64,000 bases of DNA from an uncultured Desulfatiglans sp. (lineage in GTDB: Bacteria > Desulfobacterota > DSM-4660 > Desulfatiglandales > Desulfatiglandaceae). The notes below the pieces were generated by a model. The model was not told where the DNA came from, searched no databases, and saw only the letters and a list, made by a program, of their open reading frames with translations. Position 1 is the stretch's first letter; every line of letters begins with the position of its first letter. Below, one piece after another: positions 55,314 to 64,000 of this stretch. The position numbers were made by a program, and so were the translations under genes. The DNA is taken from assembly GCA_900498135.1 (NCBI GenBank), contig LR026961.1, forward strand, positions 1,020,386 to 1,084,385, given 5' to 3'.

Positions 55314-55940
55314 ATGGAGAAGAGGCCGATCATCTGTTTTATCGACGATTCCGACTTCGAACACGCCCTCGTAAGGGAGGAGATCGCCCCGAGGGGCCCG
55401 CGTTTCGAGTTCGTGCAGACCAAGACATTCAAAGAAGCTTGCGAGTCCCTGGGCGGACGGACGCCCGCCCTGTTTTTGCTGGATTTATGGGGTCAAGACC
55501 CAGCCGTCGCCTCCCCTTCCATCACACCAAAGCATGAAGTGGAGCATAAAGCGGCCGGCTTTCCCAGCCTGGATCACGTTTACGGAGGTCTTGAAGACTT
55601 TTCGGGAGATGTCCACAACGAGTACCTGAAGCGCTTCTTCACGATTGTCGACTGCTGGAGGCACCTTTTCGAAGAAGTCTGCGCCCGCGTCGGTCAAAAC
55701 CGCAAATACGGCCTTTACAACCTCGAACAGGCAAGAAAGCGCTATCCCGGCGTTCCGGCTGTCTTCTATACGCGTAAATCCCTGATCAACGATGCCGTGG
55801 CCCTTTTCAAGGCCGGCGCCGACGGACTTTTCATCAAGCCGACCGGATCGACGGACGAAGAAACCCGCTCGCTGACGCGGGCCTTTGCACCTGCCCTTCT
55901 TCAGGAACTCGAAACCCGTATATTTGCGAATCTTCCGTAG
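55314..55940 (+). CDS. receiver-domain-like protein with a large internal insertion
   Basis: 208-residue protein with the outline of a CheY-like receiver: ICFIDDSDFEHALV has the acidic pair (D11, D12), ALFLLDLWG the phospho-acceptor Asp (D57), VFYTRKS the Thr (T153), and GLFIKPTG the Lys (K175). Between D57 and T153 about 85 residues are inserted (residues 60-145, including GLEDFSGDVHNEYLKRFFTIVDCWRHLF), which is not normal for receivers. There is no output domain. It probably acts as a single-domain signalling protein; its kinase is unknown. ATG 55314 follows AAAGGG and may be cotranscribed with purC. Confidence 0.7.
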   Translation: MEKRPIICFIDDSDFEHALVREEIAPRGPRFEFVQTKTFKEACESLGGRTPALFLLDLWGQDPAVASPSITPKHEVEHKAAGFPSLDHVYGGLEDFSGDVHNEYLKRFFTIVDCWRHLFEEVCARVGQNRKYGLYNLEQARKRYPGVPAVFYTRKSLINDAVALFKAGADGLFIKPTGSTDEETRSLTRAFAPALLQELETRIFANLP

Positions 55941-56012
55941 TTCCCATCCGGGTAAGGGCTTTTTGCCCATCTCGGCGTTCATCTGTGCGCTTGGTTGTGC
56001 GGGCGGCCTGTT
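55940..56012 (+). repeat. R1 repeat left-half fragment (copy F)
   Basis: Starts at the stop codon of the receiver-like gene: TTCCCATCCGGGTAAGGGCTTTTTGCCCA, then ATCTCGGCGTTCATCTGTGCG and CTTGGTTGTGCGGGCGGCCTG. The match to R1 fades at the centre, and no right arm is present. Confidence 0.6.
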
Positions 56013-56309
56013 CCCGATGGCTCATCTTAACCGGAGCACCCCGGTTTCCGCTGCTTTCGCACCAGCCGTCTCAAGGGCCCCTTCGGGGTTTTCGCTGGGG
56101 CTGATCACCTCCGATTCCCGCGTCTTTCTCCAGCGCGGCAAGCCTCCCCTCCCATTCTACCGTTGAAACACCGCTCATTCCTGTGCAAGCGGGAAAAATC
56201 TTGCGTCTTTTCACCTTGACATGCCCTTCAAGATGCTTAGGTTTCCCTTGAGTCGGCCGCGACGGCGGCAGGGTTAGAACTATCCAACAGATGGGAGCGG
56301 TAAGGAAGC
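56013..56309. other. leader region of grpE-dnaK
   Basis: Contains a short terminator-like hairpin (CCCC-TTC-GGGG followed by TTTT, 56078-56092), a dyad GCAAG...CTTGC (56185-56204) and a candidate sigma-70 promoter (56216-56243). No CIRCE element or convincing sigma-32 promoter was found. GTAAGGAAGC before 56310 is the ribosome-binding site. Confidence 0.4.
56216..56243 (+). promoter_or_regulatory. candidate sigma-70 promoter for grpE-dnaK
   Basis: TTGACA (56216-56221) with a 16-base spacer to TAGGTT (56238-56243). The -35 is perfect but the -10 matches TATAAT only at T1, A2 and T6. It lies 66 bases before the grpE ATG. A GCAAG-N10-CTTGC dyad just upstream could bind a regulator. Confidence 0.35.
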
Positions 56310-56915
56310 ATGAACGATATCTCTGAGGCTGATCGCAACCGGGAAGCTTCCCTCGAGGAATCCGATCATCACCCGGAGCCCGATGAACTCGCGGGCAGTG
56401 GAACGAAAACCGATTCGAAACCGGCGGATGAGATGAGCCGCGAAGAACTCCTTCAGAAACTGAAGGAGGTTCAGGAAGCAGCCGATAAGAATTTCGACTT
56501 CTATCTCCGTTCACAAGCCGAGATCGAAAATCTCAAGAAACGGTCGCAGAAAGAAAGAGAGGGGCTGATCCGCTTTGGGAATGAGTCCCTGATCAAGCGG
56601 CTCCTGCCGGTTGTCGACAATCTCGAAACCGCTCTGACTCATGCAGAGGACGAAAAGGCCCTGGAATCGCTCCGCGAGGGCGTAAGTCTCACCCTCAAAG
56701 GGCTGAAAGACGCCCTGCACAAGGAAGGGGTTTCGGAGGTCAAAGCGCTCGGGGAACCTTTCGATCCGCACTTTCACGATGCCATATCGGAACAGGAAGA
56801 CGCCTCTGTCGAACCCCGGACCATCATTCACGAACTGCAGAAAGGTTATCTGCTGAACGACAGACTCGTGAGACCGGCTACTGTAGTCGTCAGCAAAAAA
56901 AACAGCGAGGGTTGA
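56310..56915 (+). CDS. grpE: nucleotide exchange factor GrpE
   Basis: Cofactor that releases ADP from DnaK. 201 residues: an acidic disordered N-terminus, a long coiled-coil helix (EELLQKLKEVQEAADKNFDFYLRSQAEIENLKKRSQKERE), then the beta-wing domain with LLPVVDNLETAL, FDPHFHDAISEQED and the closing GYLLNDRLVRPATVVVSK signature. ATG 56310 follows AAGGAAGC. dnaK comes 64 bases later. dnaJ is not adjacent, so the third chaperone gene must lie elsewhere. Confidence 0.96.
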   Translation: MNDISEADRNREASLEESDHHPEPDELAGSGTKTDSKPADEMSREELLQKLKEVQEAADKNFDFYLRSQAEIENLKKRSQKEREGLIRFGNESLIKRLLPVVDNLETALTHAEDEKALESLREGVSLTLKGLKDALHKEGVSEVKALGEPFDPHFHDAISEQEDASVEPRTIIHELQKGYLLNDRLVRPATVVVSKKNSEG

Positions 56916-56979
56916 CCTCGATAAAGGCTGTTCCGTATTCGTCTCAAAATATTGAGCTTGAAAATCAGGAGGCAGGAAA

Positions 56980-58887
56980 ATGGCAAAAATCATAGGAATC
57001 GATCTCGGTACCACCAACTCATGCGTGGCCGTCATGGAAGGCGGAGATCCAGTGGTCATCACCAACGCCGAGGGCTCGCGAACGACGCCGTCCATCGTCG
57101 CCTTTACAGATAGCGCAGAGCGGCTGGTCGGCCAGGCAGCCAAACGCCAGGCCGTGACCAATCCGGAAAACACCGTATTCGCCGTCAAACGGCTCATCGG
57201 CCGGAAATACGACTCCGCAGAGGTCCAAAAAGACTTGGGTGTTCTCCCGTACAAGATCAGCAAGGCCTCGAACGGGGATGCCCATGTGTCGATCAGGGGC
57301 AAGGATTACAGCCCGGCGGAGATTTCCGCGATGATCCTCCAGAAGATGAAGCAGACCGCCGAGGATTATCTGGGTGAAAAGGTGACGGAGGCCGTCATCA
57401 CGGTGCCGGCCTACTTCAACGACAGCCAGCGCCAGGCTACCAAAGACGCAGGCAAAATCGCCGGTCTGGAAGTCAAGCGGATCATCAATGAACCGACGGC
57501 GGCTTCTCTTGCCTATGGGCTCGACAAGAAGGGCGACCGCAAGATAGCAGTATTTGACCTGGGCGGCGGGACATTTGATATATCGGTCCTGGAGATAGGC
57601 GAAGGTGTTTTTGAGGTGAAATCCACCAACGGCGACACCCATCTCGGCGGTGAGGATTTCGACCTGCGCATCGTGGATTATCTGGCCAATGAATTCAAGA
57701 AAGACCAGGGGATCGATCTGCGTAACGACAAGATGGCGCTCCAGAGGCTGAAAGAGGCGGCCGAAAAGGCCAAGATGGAGCTGTCCGGATCGACGGAAAC
57801 CGATATCAACCTCCCGTTCATCACTGCGGATGCAAGCGGCCCCAAACATATGAACATCAAGCTCAGCCGCTCCAAACTCGAGGCATTGGTGGACGACCTG
57901 ATCCAGAAGGTGGTCGGCCCGTGCCAGACTGCGCTCAAGGACGCGGGATTGAAGGCCAGCGATGTCGATGAAGTCATCCTCGTCGGCGGAATGACCCGGA
58001 TGCCGAAGGTTCAGGAAAAGGTTCGGGAGGTTTTCGGCAAGGAACCCAGCAAAGGGGTGAACCCCGACGAAGTGGTCGCCATCGGTGCGGCGATTCAGGG
58101 CGGCGTGCTCAAAGGAGACGTGAAGGACGTTCTCCTGCTCGACGTCACACCGCTTTCCCTCGGGATCGAAACGCTCGGGGGCGTGTTCACCAAACTGATC
58201 GAGAAAAACACGACCATCCCGACCAAGAAAAGTCAGATCTTCTCCACAGCGGCGGACAATCAGCCTGCGGTCGAGATCCACGTGCTTCAGGGGGAGCGCG
58301 AGATGGCCTCCGGCAACAAGACGCTCGGGAGATTCCAGTTGGTCGGAATACCCCCTGCGCCTAGAGGAATGCCTCAGATCGAGGTCACCTTCGATATCGA
58401 CGCGAACGGCATCGTCAATGTCTCTGCAAAGGACATGGGTACGGGCAAAGAGCAGTCGATCAAGATCACAGCTTCCAGCGGACTCTCGGATGAGGAAATC
58501 AACCAGTTGATCAAGGACGCCGAGTTGCACGCGGATGAAGACAAACGGAAAAGGGACCTCGTCGACGCCCGCAACATGGCCGATTCCCTCATCTACAGCA
58601 CCGAGAAATCCATCAAAGAGGTCGGCGACAAGGTGGATGAGTCCACGAAAGCCGACATCAACCAGGCGATTGAAAACTTGAAAAAGGCGATGGAAGGGGA
58701 TAACGTCGAGGAGATCAAACGATTGAGCGAGGCTCTGACTCAAAGCTCCCACAAGCTCGCCGAAGCCATGTATGCGAAGGCCAGCCAGCAGCAAGCCCAG
58801 GAAGCGGGCCAGGAAGGCGGGGCTCAAGCCGGTGGGCAAAAAGACGAGGATGTTGTGGATGCCGATTTCGAGGAAGTCAAGAAATAG
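56980..58887 (+). CDS. dnaK: molecular chaperone DnaK (Hsp70)
   Basis: 635-residue Hsp70. The N-terminal ATPase has [50 protein letters not shown]-type phosphate-2 loop ([16 protein letters not shown]) and [13 protein letters not shown]. The linker [16 protein letters not shown] leads to the substrate-binding domain (VHVLQGERE-like segment [17 protein letters not shown]) and a helical lid; the end, [12 protein letters not shown], is the usual EEVD-like bacterial tail. The ribosome-binding site is AGGAGG, eight bases before the ATG. It folds nascent and stressed proteins with GrpE encoded just upstream. Confidence 0.98.
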   Translation: MAKIIGIDLGTTNSCVAVMEGGDPVVITNAEGSRTTPSIVAFTDSAERLVGQAAKRQAVTNPENTVFAVKRLIGRKYDSAEVQKDLGVLPYKISKASNGDAHVSIRGKDYSPAEISAMILQKMKQTAEDYLGEKVTEAVITVPAYFNDSQRQATKDAGKIAGLEVKRIINEPTAASLAYGLDKKGDRKIAVFDLGGGTFDISVLEIGEGVFEVKSTNGDTHLGGEDFDLRIVDYLANEFKKDQGIDLRNDKMALQRLKEAAEKAKMELSGSTETDINLPFITADASGPKHMNIKLSRSKLEALVDDLIQKVVGPCQTALKDAGLKASDVDEVILVGGMTRMPKVQEKVREVFGKEPSKGVNPDEVVAIGAAIQGGVLKGDVKDVLLLDVTPLSLGIETLGGVFTKLIEKNTTIPTKKSQIFSTAADNQPAVEIHVLQGEREMASGNKTLGRFQLVGIPPAPRGMPQIEVTFDIDANGIVNVSAKDMGTGKEQSIKITASSGLSDEEINQLIKDAELHADEDKRKRDLVDARNMADSLIYSTEKSIKEVGDKVDESTKADINQAIENLKKAMEGDNVEEIKRLSEALTQSSHKLAEAMYAKASQQQAQEAGQEGGAQAGGQKDEDVVDADFEEVKK

Positions 58888-58891
58888 AACG

Positions 58892-60796
58892 ATGATCCCT
58901 CTGTCATCCATTCGAAGGGCCATGCCCGCCCTGGTGGCGGGCATGGCCCTTCTACTCTTCTCGTGCCGGCCCCACCTGCCTTTGACCGGCCCCGAAAAAC
59001 CCGCCGAAAAGCCCTCCCTGATCACCCGGGCCGAATCCTACGAAAAGCTCGGCCAAACCAGCGCTGCTGTCAGCACCTATGAGCGCTACCTAGCCGAACA
59101 CCCTCGCGGCGCCTATGCGCCTTTATCCCTGCATCGATTGGGGCGCCTATATGCGCAGCAAGAGAACTATGAAAAGGCGGTGGGATCCTACCGCCGACTT
59201 CTTACATCGACGCCGGAATATCCTGCCGCCGCCGAGGCACGCTATGAATTGGGCCGCGCCCTGTATCTCAAGGGCGATTACCACTCTTCCCGCGAGGAAA
59301 TGCTTCGATGGTTGACACTTTACCCCGTTCACACCTTGCGTCCTCAGGTTCTTCTGCTGCTTGCGGAGGACTCGAGGGCGATGGGGAACCTGCCGGATGC
59401 TTTCTCCAGATATCTGCAGGCCGAAACGGCCTTCCTGGGAGATACGGAGTCGACAGCGCATGTACAGGCGAAGATCTTGGAGACCATCAATGAGGCCGAC
59501 CGCATCCAATTGGCAGAGATGATGCGGTCTGCCAGTGACAGGAAGCACATAGAAAAGATCCAGTACCGGATGGCCCTCCTCTATTTCGAAGACCACGACC
59601 TGGAAAAGGCTGCAGATCTCGCCCAGGCCCTGGCGGCGCAAAGCCCTGACCAAAAGATGGTCGAAGACGCGAAGGATCTGCTGGCACGGATCGAATCGGC
59701 CCGCCGGGTGAAACCCCATTTGGTCGGCTGTCTGCTCCCCTTGAGCGGCCCTTACAGCCTGTATGGTCAGGAGGTCCTGAACGGGATGCAACTCGCGCTG
59801 GGCATTTTCGGGTCCTCGGAACAGAACGCCCCGTTCGAACTGGTGATCCGGGACTCGGGCGCCGATCCCGAAGAGGCCCTTGCGGGCCTGGAGCAACTGA
59901 TCAACGACGAACACGTCATCACCGTCATCGGACCTTTAGCGAGCAAAACCGCCGCTGTCGTGGCCGCGCGTGCTCAGGAACTCGACACCCCGATCATCAC
60001 CTTGACCCAGAAAGACGGAATCGCCGAAGTGGGAGGCTGGGTCTTTCGCAATATGTCAACCCCCCGTCAGGAGGTGGAAACCCTCGTCTCAAAGGCCTTT
60101 AATGATTTGCGTCTGCACAGGTTCGCCGTGCTTTTTCCCGACAACCCTTACGGAAGAACCCTCTCGGAGCTTTTCTGGGAGCAGGTCAACTTGAATGGGG
60201 GTGAGGTGACGGGCATGGAGTCCTACAGACCGGGGCAAACGGATTTTTCGGAACAAATCCTGAAACTCGGGGGCGTGGCAGCTTCAAAAACACGCTCCGA
60301 AGACGGCAAGCCCACCTTTCCCGCGCTGCGCTTCGAAGCCGTGTTCATCCCGGACAATGCTCAGAGCGTCGCCATGATCGCACCGCAGCTCGTCTACCAC
60401 AGCATCTCCGGGGTTCGGCTCCTGGGCACCAGCCTGTGGCAATCACCCCAACTCATTTCTCTGGCTGGGGATTACATCCAGGGATGCGTTTTTCCGGCGG
60501 GCTTTTATGCCGCCGACGCCCGCCCCCGGACACAGGCCTTCGTCTCGAGTTATCAGAGCACCTTTATGAAAATCCCGGATCTCCTCGCTGCGATCGGGTA
60601 TGATACGGTGAAGTTCCTCTCGGAGTTGCTGCAGCAAGGGAACGTCCAAAACCGCGACGATCTGAGGAGGGCGCTGCTCGAGATGCACCATTTCGATGGC
60701 GTTACGGGTGAGACGCGCTTCAGGCAAAACGGCGAGGTGGACAAGGCGCCCTTCCTGCTGACCATCCAGGGCGACCGAACAGTACCCCTCCCCTAA
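58892..60796 (+). CDS. TPR plus periplasmic-binding-fold lipoprotein (LppC/LpoA-like)
   Basis: 634-residue exported lipoprotein. ATG 58892 starts a signal peptide with lipobox LLLFSC (Cys near residue 25). Residues about 45-270 are tetratricopeptide-like repeats (YEKLGQTSAAVSTYERYLAEHP, LGRLYAQQENYEKAVGSYRRLL). Residues about 285-634 are a type 1 periplasmic-binding fold: VGCLLPLSGPYSLYGQEVLNGMQLAL, LVIRDSGADPEEALAGLEQLI, VITVIGPLASKTAAVVAARAQ. The same two-part plan occurs in LpoA, the outer-membrane activator of penicillin-binding protein 1A, but the ligand-binding face is better kept here, so an amino-acid sensor role is also possible. It follows dnaK by four bases. Confidence 0.82.
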   Translation: MIPLSSIRRAMPALVAGMALLLFSCRPHLPLTGPEKPAEKPSLITRAESYEKLGQTSAAVSTYERYLAEHPRGAYAPLSLHRLGRLYAQQENYEKAVGSYRRLLTSTPEYPAAAEARYELGRALYLKGDYHSSREEMLRWLTLYPVHTLRPQVLLLLAEDSRAMGNLPDAFSRYLQAETAFLGDTESTAHVQAKILETINEADRIQLAEMMRSASDRKHIEKIQYRMALLYFEDHDLEKAADLAQALAAQSPDQKMVEDAKDLLARIESARRVKPHLVGCLLPLSGPYSLYGQEVLNGMQLALGIFGSSEQNAPFELVIRDSGADPEEALAGLEQLINDEHVITVIGPLASKTAAVVAARAQELDTPIITLTQKDGIAEVGGWVFRNMSTPRQEVETLVSKAFNDLRLHRFAVLFPDNPYGRTLSELFWEQVNLNGGEVTGMESYRPGQTDFSEQILKLGGVAASKTRSEDGKPTFPALRFEAVFIPDNAQSVAMIAPQLVYHSISGVRLLGTSLWQSPQLISLAGDYIQGCVFPAGFYAADARPRTQAFVSSYQSTFMKIPDLLAAIGYDTVKFLSELLQQGNVQNRDDLRRALLEMHHFDGVTGETRFRQNGEVDKAPFLLTIQGDRTVPLP

Positions 60797-60823
60797 ACGG
60801 CCTATTGAAAAATCCGTCGGCGC

Positions 60824-60943
60824 AGGCTGTTGAAAAACAGCCGGCTGGAAAGGTTGCGAAACCGTGGAATGAAGCGGACTCTACGTGCGCCGCAGTGACA
60901 CGGAATGAGACAAACGCAGAAGACGGGTGTTTTTCAACAGCCT
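60824..60943. repeat. R3: inverted-repeat element between convergent genes
   Basis: A 16-bp perfect inverted repeat, AGGCTGTTGAAAAACA (60824-60839) and TGTTTTTCAACAGCCT (60928-60943), bounds about 120 bases. The left arm also folds locally (GGCTGTT-GAAA-AACAGCC, 60825-60842), which could end transcription from both sides. It fills the gap between the lipoprotein gene and the tatC stop. No coding capacity, so it is a MITE-like or terminator-type repeat. Confidence 0.75.
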
Positions 60944-60944
60944 T

Positions 60945-61733
60945 CTAAACAGGTTCGTTCGGCTTTCCTTCCTCGTTATCGACACCCGCCTCGGAATCGC
61001 CGGCCGCTGCCTCCTTTTTTTTCTGGGCAAATTTCGATATGACGATGCTCACTTCGTAGAGCGTAATCAAAGGAACCGCCATCATGCATTGTGTGATGAC
61101 ATCGGGGGGCGTCAGGATAGCCCCGACGATGAAAGTCATGAGAATGGCGTATTTACGTTTTTTCCTGAGGGTATCGGGGGTCACTGCACCCAGGCGGGAA
61201 AGAAAAAAGATCACTACGGGAAGTTCGAAGACCAATCCGAAGGCCAACAGCAATTTGATCGAAAAAGAGAAATATTCCCGTACGGAGGGCAGAGCCTTGA
61301 CATACTCATTCGAAAATCCGACAAAGAACTGAAACCCGAAGGGGAACACGACAAAATAGCCGAAAAGCGCGCCTCCGACAAAGAGCACCGTCGATGAAAG
61401 GGCGAAAGGGATGACATAGCGCCGCTCGTTGTGATAGAGCCCCGGTGCGATGAAAAGCCAGAGTTCGTAAAAGATGACGGGCGCAGCAGCCAGAAGGCCC
61501 GTCACGAAAGAAACCTTGAGATAGGTGAAAAACATCTCGGGCAGATTTGTAAAAATAAGGCGGTCGCCCTCGGGCATCACCGCCTTGAGGGGGAGGATCA
61601 GCAGCTGAAAGAGCTGTTCCGCAAAAAAATAGGCGCCCACAAACCCGACGCCCACGGCAATGGCACAAATGATCAGTCGTTGCCGCAACTCCTCCAGATG
61701 GCCCATAAAAGGCTGTTTCACATCTTCATCCAT
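60945..61733 (-). CDS. tatC: twin-arginine translocase subunit TatC
   Basis: Core membrane receptor of the Tat pathway, exporting folded proteins with RR signal peptides. 262 residues, six membrane helices starting [28 protein letters not shown]; the conserved cytoplasmic N-terminal [46 protein letters not shown], and [13 protein letters not shown] segments are diagnostic. The C-terminal tail is charged ([25 protein letters not shown]). Its ATG lies inside the end of tatB (8-base overlap). Convergent with the lipoprotein gene across R3. Confidence 0.97.
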   Translation of the reverse strand: MDEDVKQPFMGHLEELRQRLIICAIAVGVGFVGAYFFAEQLFQLLILPLKAVMPEGDRLIFTNLPEMFFTYLKVSFVTGLLAAAPVIFYELWLFIAPGLYHNERRYVIPFALSSTVLFVGGALFGYFVVFPFGFQFFVGFSNEYVKALPSVREYFSFSIKLLLAFGLVFELPVVIFFLSRLGAVTPDTLRKKRKYAILMTFIVGAILTPPDVITQCMMAVPLITLYEVSIVISKFAQKKKEAAAGDSEAGVDNEEGKPNEPV

Positions 61734-62091
61734 CGGTTGTCGACCCCGAATTCTTTTCCCTGGCAGGCTGCGTTCCGTCGCTGCGCCCGTCCTCTTCTTT
61801 CGACTGCCGGTAGTCCTCGACCATCTGATCGTACCCGTCGTAAGCAGGTTTTTTGCTCTCCTCCGGTCCAGGCTTCCCGTTCAGCCCGCTCACCCCATCG
61901 ACGAGGTCCTTTTTCACGGATTCGAGCTCTTCATCCACCGCCAGGCTTTCCTTGATCTCCTGGGTCGCCTTCCTGAACTCGGCCATTCCACGCCCCAACG
62001 CCCTGGCCAAATCAGGGAGTTTTTTGGGTCCGATGACAATCAACGCGATAACCAGGATAATGATCAATTCCGGCATTCCGATGCCGAACAT
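61726..62091 (-). CDS. tatB: Sec-independent translocase subunit TatB
   Basis: Single-span membrane protein of 121 residues that works with TatC. It starts [36 protein letters not shown], one hydrophobic helix, the hinge Gly-Pro, then an amphipathic helix ([14 protein letters not shown]) and a long charged tail. TatA and TatB share this plan; Glu at residue 8 and the longer tail favour TatB. The ATG follows TAGGGGGTG. It overlaps tatC and is 36 bases downstream of the acetyltransferase gene, so all may be one operon. Confidence 0.9.
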   Translation of the reverse strand: MFGIGMPELIIILVIALIVIGPKKLPDLARALGRGMAEFRKATQEIKESLAVDEELESVKKDLVDGVSGLNGKPGPEESKKPAYDGYDQMVEDYRQSKEEDGRSDGTQPAREKNSGSTTDG

Positions 62092-62127
62092 AATACACCC
62101 CCTAAAGGACCGCCCTCCGCAAGAGCG

Positions 62128-62628
62128 TCAAAGAGCACGCATCATCGCAATTTCGTCGCAATCCGGAAACTTGGGGCACTTGAGGCAATCCGCCCAGACC
62201 TTGTGCGGCAGAACCGCCTTGTCGACGACCTGGAACCCGATCTTCCCGAAAAAGTCCGGGACATAGGTCAAGGTAAAGACCTTTTTCAACCCCAACACTC
62301 GCGCCTCCTCGAGGCAGGCCTCCACCAGCTTCAGCCCCAGACCGCGATCCCGGTAGGCCTCCAAGACTGCGAGCGACCGGACCTCGGCCAGATCCTCCCA
62401 GCAGACCCCAAGGCCGCAAACCCCCACGACCTCGAGGCCGGAGAAAGAACCAGGAGTCTGTCCCGCCTCGGAGCACTCGAGCACGACATAATCCCTCAGG
62501 TGATCGTATAGCTCACTTAAGGGCCTCTGAAGGAGAAGGCCCTGCTTGGCATAGTGCGTAAGGATATCGTAAATGGCATGAACGTCACCCGTTCTGGCCT
62601 TTCTGAGATGCATGTCCGTTTCCATCAA
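62128..62628 (-). CDS. argA: N-acetyltransferase, single-domain ArgA-type N-acetylglutamate synthase
   Basis: GNAT-fold enzyme of 166 residues. MHLRKARTGDVHAIYDIL opens the fold, RSLAVLEAYRDRGLGLKLVEACLEEA is the acetyl-CoA-binding motif A, and VPDFFGKIGFQVVDK is motif B. The C-terminal CLKCPKFPDCDEIAMMRAL, with CxxC and a further Cys, is frequent in short stand-alone ArgA proteins (the ArgA(S) type) in anaerobes that lack the kinase-fused enzyme. It would make N-acetylglutamate for ArgB, complementing the arg genes at the left end of the window. The ATG overlaps the SPOR gene stop by four bases. Confidence 0.85.
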   Translation of the reverse strand: MMETDMHLRKARTGDVHAIYDILTHYAKQGLLLQRPLSELYDHLRDYVVLECSEAGQTPGSFSGLEVVGVCGLGVCWEDLAEVRSLAVLEAYRDRGLGLKLVEACLEEARVLGLKKVFTLTYVPDFFGKIGFQVVDKAVLPHKVWADCLKCPKFPDCDEIAMMRAL

Positions 62629-63281
62629 AGCCCCGTTTCCATCAAGAATCCGTCCAATCCTTCTTTCCCAGCCAATTCCTGCAGGGAGCGCTTGGCGTCG
62701 GCCGCGCCCGTAAAAGGGCCGACCCTGACCCGGTAATACACCCTCCCATTGACCGACGCTCTAGTAAAATAGGCCCGAAACCCCTTTCCGGACAATCGCT
62801 CGACCATTTCAGCGGCCCCTTCTTCCGTGTCGAGCGATGCCACCTGGACCGCATAGCCTACACCCTCCTTAGGAGGCATCGGAGCAGGAGCAGCAGCAGG
62901 AGAAGCCGGTTTTACCGCCGTCTTGGATGCAACCGGAGACGAATCCTTTCGATGCTTACCTTCCTCCTTGGCGGTCTTCGCCTTTTTTGAAGCCAGCTCC
63001 TCGTAGAAACGCAGCTCCGGATCCTCGGCCCCTTCATTCAACGGCGGAATCGCCGCCTGGGAGACAGGTCCCGCTTCGCGCGCCAACGGCACACCGGGCT
63101 GCTCCCTGGGCAGAAAGTCTTTCAGGAACCCGGGGCCATCCCCCCGCCCCACCATGATCCCCAAAACGAAGATCCAACCGAGCAGGACCAGCAGCCCGGC
63201 TGTCCAAAAAAGAAAAGCACCGAACCCCAGCTCGAGGCGGTATCTTTTCTTGGCCTTTTTGGATCCCCTGCTGGAAGACAT
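62625..63281 (-). CDS. SPOR-domain membrane protein
   Basis: 218-residue single-span inner-membrane protein. From ATG 63281: a basic cytoplasmic stub (SSSRGSKKAKKRYRL), one membrane helix (FLFWTAGLLVLLGWIFVLGIMVG), a long Pro/Ala/Lys-rich linker, and a C-terminal SPOR domain (YAVQVASLDTEEGAAEMVERL, FTRASVNGRVYYRVRVGPFTGAADAKRSLQEL) that binds denuded peptidoglycan at division septa. The frame is open to 63416, but that overlaps argS and is not conserved-looking. The ribosome-binding site is weak. It lies between argS and the acetyltransferase gene on one strand. Confidence 0.88.
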   Translation of the reverse strand: MSSSRGSKKAKKRYRLELGFGAFLFWTAGLLVLLGWIFVLGIMVGRGDGPGFLKDFLPREQPGVPLAREAGPVSQAAIPPLNEGAEDPELRFYEELASKKAKTAKEEGKHRKDSSPVASKTAVKPASPAAAPAPMPPKEGVGYAVQVASLDTEEGAAEMVERLSGKGFRAYFTRASVNGRVYYRVRVGPFTGAADAKRSLQELAGKEGLDGFLMETGL

Positions 63282-63292
63282 ATCCGTGCCGA

Positions 63293-64000
63293 TCACATCC
63301 TCTCCGGCGATTCGACGCCGAGAAGCCTCAACCCATTTGCCAGCGTGATTCTGATGGCATCCACGAGGTGAAGCCGCTGCTGGCTCATAAGGGTGTCGTC
63401 CCCCACGACCCGACAATCCGAGTGCTTCGTCCCCAGATTGAAGTATTTGTGAAATTTAGCGGCCAGGTCGGTCAGGTAATAGGTCAGACGATGGGGCTCC
63501 AGCGACCGGCAGATATCTTGCAACAGAATGGGGAACTCGGCCATCGCCCGGATGAGGCCCGTTTCCTCCTCCAGTATCAGACGATCGAGGCCCGTGCGGA
63601 CGACCGGCAGCCGCTCGAGGCTGGATTCCTCGGCCTTTCTGAAGATGCTGCAGATCCTGGCATGGGCATACTGGACATAGTAGACGGGGTTGTCGCTGTC
63701 CTGCTTCTTGACCAGATCCACATCGAAATCCAGGGAAGAATCGTGGCTTTTGGTCAAGAATACGAAGCGGGCGGCATCCACACCCACTTCGGCCAGGAGT
63801 TCTTCAAGGGTCACATAGGAGCCGGCGCGCTTGGACATCTTCATCTCCTGGCCGCCCTTCCAGAGTTTCACCAACTGGATCAGCATGACGGAGAGCCAGC
63901 CGGACGGCAGCCCGTGGGCCTGCAGCGCCGCCTGGATCCGGGGGACATAGCCGTGGTGATCCGCCCCCCAGAGATTGATGGCCTTGTCGAAACCCCGCGC
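63293..64000 (-). CDS. argS: arginine-tRNA ligase (5' part beyond window edge)
   Basis: C-terminal 235 residues of arginyl-tRNA synthetase, which charges tRNA-Arg. LWGADHHGYVPRIQAALQ and the class I KMSKRAG signature (KMSKRAGSYVTLEELLAEVG) are near the visible start, followed by ARFVFLTKSHDSSLDFDVDLVKKQDSDNPVYYVQYAHARI and the DALR anticodon-binding domain ending in RLLGVESPERM. The HIGH motif and N-terminal domain lie off the right edge. It is the first gene of a minus-strand run with the SPOR protein, the acetyltransferase, tatB and tatC. Confidence 0.97.
   Translation of the reverse strand, partial: ARGFDKAINLWGADHHGYVPRIQAALQAHGLPSGWLSVMLIQLVKLWKGGQEMKMSKRAGSYVTLEELLAEVGVDAARFVFLTKSHDSSLDFDVDLVKKQDSDNPVYYVQYAHARICSIFRKAEESSLERLPVVRTGLDRLILEEETGLIRAMAEFPILLQDICRSLEPHRLTYYLTDLAAKFHKYFNLGTKHSDCRVVGDDTLMSQQRLHLVDAIRITLANGLRLLGVESPERM

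Noticed and set aside
56013-56309. CIRCE or sigma-32 control element upstream of grpE-dnaK
   Set aside because: No TTAGCACTC-N9-GAGTGCTAA and no CTTGAAA/CCCCAT pair with correct spacing was found.

Overview
This 64 kb stretch is GC-rich and gene-dense. It looks like chromosome (or a metagenome bin) from an anaerobic deltaproteobacterium in the broad sense (Desulfobacterota). The clues are the xerC-hslV-hslU-argB-argD-argF-argG order, an EF-G-2-like paralogue, ATP-dependent ketone (acetophenone/acetone) carboxylase-type clusters, several acyl-CoA enzymes, and a sigma-54 enhancer-binding protein. No rRNA, tRNA, CRISPR array or complete transposase was seen.

Layout. 1-7.5 kb (minus): arginine biosynthesis genes argG (cut by the left edge), argF, argD and argB, then hslU, hslV and xerC. 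8-12.4 kb (plus): EF-G-like factor, Mog/MoaB-type protein, Omp85-like outer-membrane protein. 12.4-16.9 kb: AMACR-type CoA transferase, vapBC toxin-antitoxin pair, ComB-like phosphatase, phenylacetate-CoA-ligase-like enzyme. 17.2-24.9 kb (minus): URO-D-fold protein and ketone-carboxylase-like cluster 1. 25-29 kb: an AT-rich island with a small peptide gene and a 931-residue fused maturase. 29.2-37.4 kb (minus): ketone-carboxylase-like cluster 2 ending in its own sigma-54 activator. 37.7-41.8 kb: heterodimeric ABC exporter pair, the first gene broken by a perfect 42-bp inverted repeat. 41.8-56 kb: HrpA helicase, enoyl-CoA hydratase, a large unknown membrane protein, NDP-forming acyl-CoA synthetase, lytic transglycosylase, purC, and a receiver-like protein. 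56.3-64 kb: grpE, dnaK, a TPR/LppC-like lipoprotein, tatC, tatB, an ArgA-type acetyltransferase, a SPOR protein, and argS (cut by the right edge).

The most interesting object is the two-gene island at 25.8-29.0 kb, probably a ribosomally synthesised, post-translationally modified peptide (RiPP) system. The 87-residue peptide ends in a Tyr/Arg-rich tail with repeated Tyr-X-Arg/Lys steps. It is followed by a terminator-like hairpin and then one polypeptide that joins a radical SAM/SPASM maturase, a middle domain I do not recognise, and a UPF0489/peptide-arginase-like domain with arginase-type metal motifs. It is flanked by two copies of an apcABCD-like carboxylase cluster. Divergent sequences matching the sigma-54 promoter consensus lie upstream, and the sigma-54 activator, whose receiver domain lacks the phospho-acceptor Asp, closes cluster 2. 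This suggests, but does not prove, that the blocks are co-regulated.

A second theme is a family of intergenic palindromic repeats (R1, about 140-170 bp). I found at least five long copies plus fragments, mostly next to stop codons. One copy contains a second repeat (R2), and one supplies the annotated start codon of hrpA.
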